A stretch of DNA of 24,211 nt, taken from Saccoglossus kowalevskii. Taxonomy: Eukaryota; Hemichordata; Enteropneusta; Harrimaniidae. A program made the position numbers and the translations under genes. The notes under the pieces were generated by a model. The model did no database searches, was not told the DNA's origin, and worked only from the letters and a program-made list of their open reading frames with translations. Each line of letters opens with the position of its first letter. The stretch's first letter is position 1. Shown here in pieces: positions 20,212-24,211 of the stretch. The stretch lies in the NCBI RefSeq assembly GCF_000003605.2, contig NW_003157231.1:55595-79805 (forward strand). The letters are read 5' to 3'.

Positions 20212-23200
20212 ATGATGGCAAACAGAATAACATGTGCAACATACAATGTCAATGTTGACGGGTACAGTGTTTTAAATTATCTCAAGCGTGACCATCACTG
20301 TAATATTTATATGTTACAAGAAACACACTCTCTTGTCTCCGATGAAAATATTTGGAAACTTGTGTGGTGTGGCCTTGGTATTTTTCTCATGGCACCATTA
20401 ATCGTGCGTGTGTGGCTATTTTGTTTTCTCCAGCAGCAACTGTGAATATTTTATCACAATGTGAAATCATGCCTGGATACGTGTTGGACGCTCATGTTCA
20501 AATTAATGAAAATCTTCTTCACATAATTAATGTCTATGCACCCATTAATGGCGCTGAGCGCGTGGAATGCTTTACTAAAATTGAACAATTCATCAGTTCT
20601 CTAAATAATGACCCAGTAATCATGGGAGGCGTCAATACCACGGGAACACATGAAACTTTACTTGGGAGCGTGGTGGTAACGCTTGTGTGCCTTGATAGGT
20701 TTTATGTCAGCAAATTTATGCGTGGGAAAATTAAGCCCATCGACATAAGCAATGGTGCATTAGCTTTTTCTGACCATTCCCTCGTCCACATCAACATCGC
20801 CATTGGTGACAGTAAAAACAAAAGTCCAGTGTGGAGTATGAATACAGAAATTCTGCGCGATGAAGTGTATGTAACTGATTTTTTGGGCGAAGTGGCAAAC
20901 ACTTCGAAACAATTATGTAACTATACAGGTATGGTGGGATATTGGCAAAAATAAAATAAAGTTACTCACACAACAGTATTGCACACTCAAACAAGGTAAA
21001 TACAAAACCGACAAAACAAGCATTGGAAATGGAAATTAAAGCCACCAAACGTTGTACTGCACACGATGCACCGCTCTTAAACAGTGACACTGAAAAGAAA
21101 AAACTTTTCGCACGCCTTGTTCAACACGAACACAAAGGCAGTGCCACGCGTGCGCAACATCAGTTTTTAAATGAAAGTGATGTTTGCAATTCCTTCTTTT
21201 TTCAGTTAGAGAAAAAGAAGGGCAACAAAAGGGCGATCTTTCAGCTGAGGCGCCAAGATAACACTCTTACTGAAAATCAAACTTAAATACGGAAAATCAT
21301 ACATACCTTTTACAATAACATGTATACACCTGATAACATTGAAGCTCAAAATAGCCTCCTGGAGGGGCTACCGAAACTATGTGAAACAGATCGTGACCTT
21401 GACAAGCCAATCATGGGCGTACTCCCGGTATCGACAAAATTGTCACTAAATCGCTGGCTTTGCGTTTGCGCGGTGTCCTAGGCAGCATAATTCATCCAGA
21501 TCAAACTTGCAGTATCCCAAACAGGCATATTCATGACAATATACATCTACTTCGTGACAGTATTGACTATGCCATCTTAACTAACTCACCCCTGGCTATT
21601 GTTGCCATTGACCAGGAAAAGGAATTTGATAGGATACATCACGGATACCTCTTTAATACGCTTCGTGCCTTTGGTTTTGGTGACCGTTTCCTTTCTTACA
21701 TTCGCCTCATGTATGTATGTCCCTGGCCCGCGTTAATTGCGCCCTTACTACACCCATCACTACTTCATAAAATTAGGAATGATGAAAACATTGAAGGGTT
21801 GTTATACCTCACAGCAAAAAACATTCTAAACTCACTACTTACGCTGACGACAAGCAGGATTTCATCTTACTGAGTCGTTGGTTACATGTCTATGAGCTTG
21901 CGTCAAACTCTAAAATCTATCTCCAAAAATCAGAAGGGTTATGGGTAGGTAGCTGGCGCAACACCACTTACTCCCCTCTCAATAATAAATGGAACAGCGA
22001 ATCTAACTTATACGAATCAGAACTGAGCCGAACTTGTTGCAAAAGTCAATAATAAGATCAAATTCTGGGATCACTTTGTTCACAGCATGTCTTACAGAGC
22101 GCGCGCTCTTATTATTAATAATTCGATTTCATCGCAGTTAATGTATCGCTTTAATAGCCTTGTGCCGCCATCGGACGTAGTTCTAAAGGTACAGAAAATG
22201 CTGCTCGACTTCTTTTGGCAAGGCCAACATTTGGTATCTGCCGCAACACCCCTTAGAGAGGGGTGGACAAAATGTTACACATCTTCCAACACGTGACTTT
22301 CCTATATTCAAAGATACCTATATAATAATCATGACCACCCCTGTTTTAAGTTCACAGACTACTTTTTTATGCAAGCGAGCAATATGTCATATGCAAGTCA
22401 ACTTCTATGCACCACTATCAAAGCACCTTTACAAAGATTGCCATTATTTTATTGTGAGCTCCTCCAGTGTTGGAAATCTGTAGAGAAAGTGCGTAAGTTC
22501 AATGATAATAACGTAACTGATATTCTTAATGAGCCACTGTTTAACAACCCACTCATCATACATCCCATAAGAAATTATCCTTTCTTTTGCACTCAGACAC
22601 TTTGTTGACGCGTGTGTGATTTTGACTCAGAAACGAATAAAACTTAGTTGGAGGCCGCTAATATGTCGGATAAAATTAAAATCCATTCGGAGCGTATTCT
22701 CCATCTCAGTATCAGGGTTATTCACGATTCTATTCCTGCCAGATGGAAATATACTATCAACACTTACTTCAAAAGAAACGGGAAATCTTTCACATCATAG
22801 CTTTGAACTGCACTTTTCTGATGAACTAAATTTGCCACTATATACGTTTGAAAAGGGCACAATCTATAAATATCTAATACGTGACCTGTCAATAACACAA
22901 CACCCACAAAAACTTGACACTGTTTGGCGTGACATCCTTAGGCTGCCTGAAAATGCTAAACCCAACTTCAAAGGTTGCTATGAAACACCAGTCATTAACA
23001 AGCAGCAGCATATTGACCATGGTGTTTTTCCAACGGGGAGATTTCTGTTCAAAGCTCGTTTGAACAATTCAGATAAATGTCCGTTTTGTGATGAAGTTGA
23101 CACACTTCAACACATTTTTTGTGATTACTCCATTATTTTAATAACATCACGTCGCGACTGCTTCAACCAGACTTTCACATTCCTATTTGGTGGTTCACCA

Positions 23201-23490
23201 TTTTACCACCCCATCGCTCAAAACACTTTATGTCTAGGAAGGCACAAGGTATATTTTGTTTCTTAACGTGCATGGCTAAGGTTGCGATTCATGTCAGCCG
23301 TCGTAATAAAAGGCAAAACAAAGGCTCGAGTAAGCCTCTGGAATTTTTTATTCAAAATATTAAGTCGAGGCTTGAAACAGAATATGAATGTTCCCGGATC
23401 ATGAACCAACTGCCTGAATTTGAAATTATGTGGACGGTAGAGGATGCACTTTGTAAAATCGAGGATAACACACTTCGCATTCTACTGTAA
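20212..23490 (+). pseudogene. LINE ORF2 (endonuclease-reverse transcriptase), broken, copy B
   Basis: ORF2 nicks the target and reverse-transcribes the element. It starts MMANRITCATYNVN (20212; the second ATG at 20215 is equally possible). The endonuclease shows LQETH, then INVYAP after a frameshift near 20370. The usual GGDFN has become GGVN, so the catalytic Asp is lost. About 50 residues are missing before LDRFYVSKF; FSDHSLV keeps the catalytic His. A linker follows (EMEIKATKRC to IFQLRRQDNT). The RT fingers are largely deleted. Motif A is AIVAIDQEKEFDR (about 21598-21636), motif B is lost and motif C is YADD (21840-21851). The thumb region includes SMSYRARALIINNSISSQLM and LLDFFWQGQH. The C-terminal motif CPFCDEVDTLQHIFC lies near 23077-23121. 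The stop is at 23488-23490. There are many frameshifts, so it is inactive. Confidence 0.9.
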
Positions 23491-23686
23491 TTGTTGCAGG
23501 TTGCCTTGTCTTGTTGTTAAACATCGATACAAACGAACATCATTGTATTAGCAAAATTAGCACACGCACAGGAGCCAAGAGTTTTGTCCTCTTGGTGGGC
23601 TACCATTGCACACACTTACAGCAGCGCATATATGTTTTATGTTACTTGTTCTGTGTTTTAAATGTTTTGATTTTCCCTTGGAATTT
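23491..23686 (+). other. 3' UTR of LINE copy B
   Basis: It runs from the ORF2 stop to the junction segment. It matches the copy A 3' UTR (18612-18768) except for about 65 bp near 23585-23650 kept only here, and a short insertion near 18625-18645 kept only in A. No AATAAA, poly(A) or microsatellite tail is visible before the next copy begins, which is unusual for a self-contained LINE insertion. Confidence 0.75.
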
Positions 23687-23737
23687 GGCAGGGGGGTTGG
23701 TACCCCCTTAAGTGCGAACCGGTGTCACCGGCCTGCC
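23687..23737. repeat. LINE junction segment between copies B and C, nested inverted repeats
   Basis: This is the second occurrence of the segment at 18769-18815. GGCAGG (23687-23692) and CCTGCC (23732-23737) form a closing stem. Inside are GGGG/CCCC around TTGGTA, and CCGGTG-T-CACCGG (23719-23731). A single strand could therefore fold into a three-way junction. The palindrome is identical in the two junctions, and the closing stem is kept although bases elsewhere differ. Confidence 0.6.
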
Positions 23738-23822
23738 TACGGGGTTCCAAGGTGTTTTTGTACTGTTACGTGATGGTCTTTTATTTTATTTTACCCGTGA
23801 ACCAAAAAGCATAATATAATAC

Positions 23823-23860
23823 AATCGGGTGAACGCAGTGCTTTTCAGCGCTCCCCGATT
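23823..23860 (+). promoter_or_regulatory. Hairpin in the 5' leader of LINE copy C
   Basis: AATCGGG (23823-23829) pairs with CCCGATT (23854-23860). Within it, AGTGCT and AGCGCT can form a second stem with one wobble pair around a short T-rich loop. It could structure the element RNA leader. Copy B has lost this region, so conservation cannot be judged here. Confidence 0.45.
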
Positions 23861-24028
23861 TTCTGCCTGTTTTGCGTTTTTGCGCTCGTTGTGCGCCCGT
23901 GTTTCTACACAGCTGTATATATAGTGTGTCTACCTTTTACGTGAGTAATTTATAGTTGTTGTTTTCGTTATTATTGTGGGTTTTGGAGTGTTTTTGCCTT
24001 TGCCTTGGCAAGGTGGTCGGCAACCAAG

Positions 24029-24211
24029 ATGGCTGCCGCTCACACAAGGCCACCGTCAACACCAACAGGTCACCTTACTAGAAACCATGCGGTACGGTGT
24101 GAAAACATTGATGGCATTCCTGTTGAAACTTATGTGGAGTCGGTTGCAGATTTAGTCGGGCCAGTAATATTGTGGCTGCATCCCGTATGAACCGATCGGT
24201 TATTGTCTTTT
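24029..24211 (+). pseudogene. Start of LINE ORF1, copy C, partial with a frameshift
   Basis: The ATG at 24029 lies in the same CAAGATGG context as copy B, and the peptide starts MAAAHTRPPSTPTGHLTRNH. It continues with AVRCENIDGIPVET, as in copy B, then YVESVADLVGPV. A one-base loss near 24165 then puts the expected continuation NIVAASRMNRSVIVF in the next frame. An upstream in-frame ATG at 24005 is less likely because copy B aligns from the later start and shares its context. The frame runs off the window. Copy C keeps 18 bases (GHLTRNH region) that copy B lost. Confidence 0.75.

Larger units (their letters stand above)
18816..23686 (+). mobile_element. L1-Tx1-like LINE, copy B: end-to-end but internally deleted
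   Basis: This is the only copy in the window with both ends. The order is a short 5' leader (18816-18876), ORF1 (18877-20201), ORF2 (20212-23490) and a 3' UTR (23491-23686). The clade call rests on the ORF1 layout (conserved IPLGCK-FRRQVYVYL block followed by one CCHC knuckle), an apurinic-type endonuclease in ORF2, the RT wording IVAIDQEKEFDR and YADD, and the C-terminal CPFC-H-C motif. At about 4.9 kb it is shorter than expected because of multiple internal deletions. Relative to copy C it lacks about 236 bp of 5' leader, including the TATA-like run. Many frameshifts make it inactive. Confidence 0.9.
23738..24211 (+). mobile_element. L1-Tx1-like LINE, copy C: 5' end, continues beyond the window
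   Basis: This stretch has a fuller 5' leader (23738-24028) followed by the beginning of ORF1. The ends of the leader match copy B, but about 236 bp (23737-23972) exists only here. The leader contains a hairpin (23823-23860) and a TATA-like run, TATATATAG (23916-23924), about 105 bp before the ORF1 ATG, so it may carry the element's own promoter. The right end lies outside the window. Confidence 0.85.

Noticed and set aside
17985-24211. Telomeric repeats expected if the LINE array were telomeric
   Set aside because: No TTAGGG-type array or variant was seen next to or between the copies, so a telomeric setting is not supported.

Overview
The window looks like nuclear DNA of an invertebrate animal. 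It is AT-rich and gene-poor, has no operons or bacterial-type genes, and is built largely from eukaryotic transposable-element remains. The species cannot be named from what is visible. The best-supported content is non-LTR retrotransposons (LINEs). I see no intact host protein gene, rRNA, tRNA or CRISPR array.

Layout: bases 1-5000 are mostly empty, apart from a probable short DNA transposon (579-1457, 17-bp terminal inverted repeats) and one weak hypothetical ORF (3638-4102, minus). A decayed CR1/L2/Rex1-like LINE reverse transcriptase lies on the minus strand at 5026-5709; its catalytic centre has been cut out. A two-part repeat at 6166-6355 and 6448-6575 recurs in inverted orientation at 15220-15423 and 14189-14304, bracketing about 9 kb. 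Inside that bracket are a probable LINE 3' tail (10004-10169), a fold-back element with two 116-bp arms (10848-11437) and a degenerate tandem repeat of about 80 bp (11855-12180). A CRE-plus-TATA promoter candidate sits at 15694-15743. A second short DNA transposon, flanked by TTAA, spans 16353-17247.

The right-hand 6.2 kb (17985-24211) is the striking part: three head-to-tail copies of one L1-Tx1-like LINE. Copy A is a 5'-truncated 3' end. Copy B runs end to end but has many internal deletions; it carries ORF1 with a CCHC zinc knuckle and ORF2 with endonuclease, reverse transcriptase and a C-terminal Cys/His motif. Copy C is a 5' start that leaves the window. The copies abut with no poly(A), microsatellite or host DNA between them. 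Both junctions carry the same GC-rich segment of about 50 bp, which can fold as a closing stem with two inner hairpins. Copies A, B and C each keep pieces that another has lost, so the tandem layout seems to predate most of the decay. None of the copies visible here is coding-competent.
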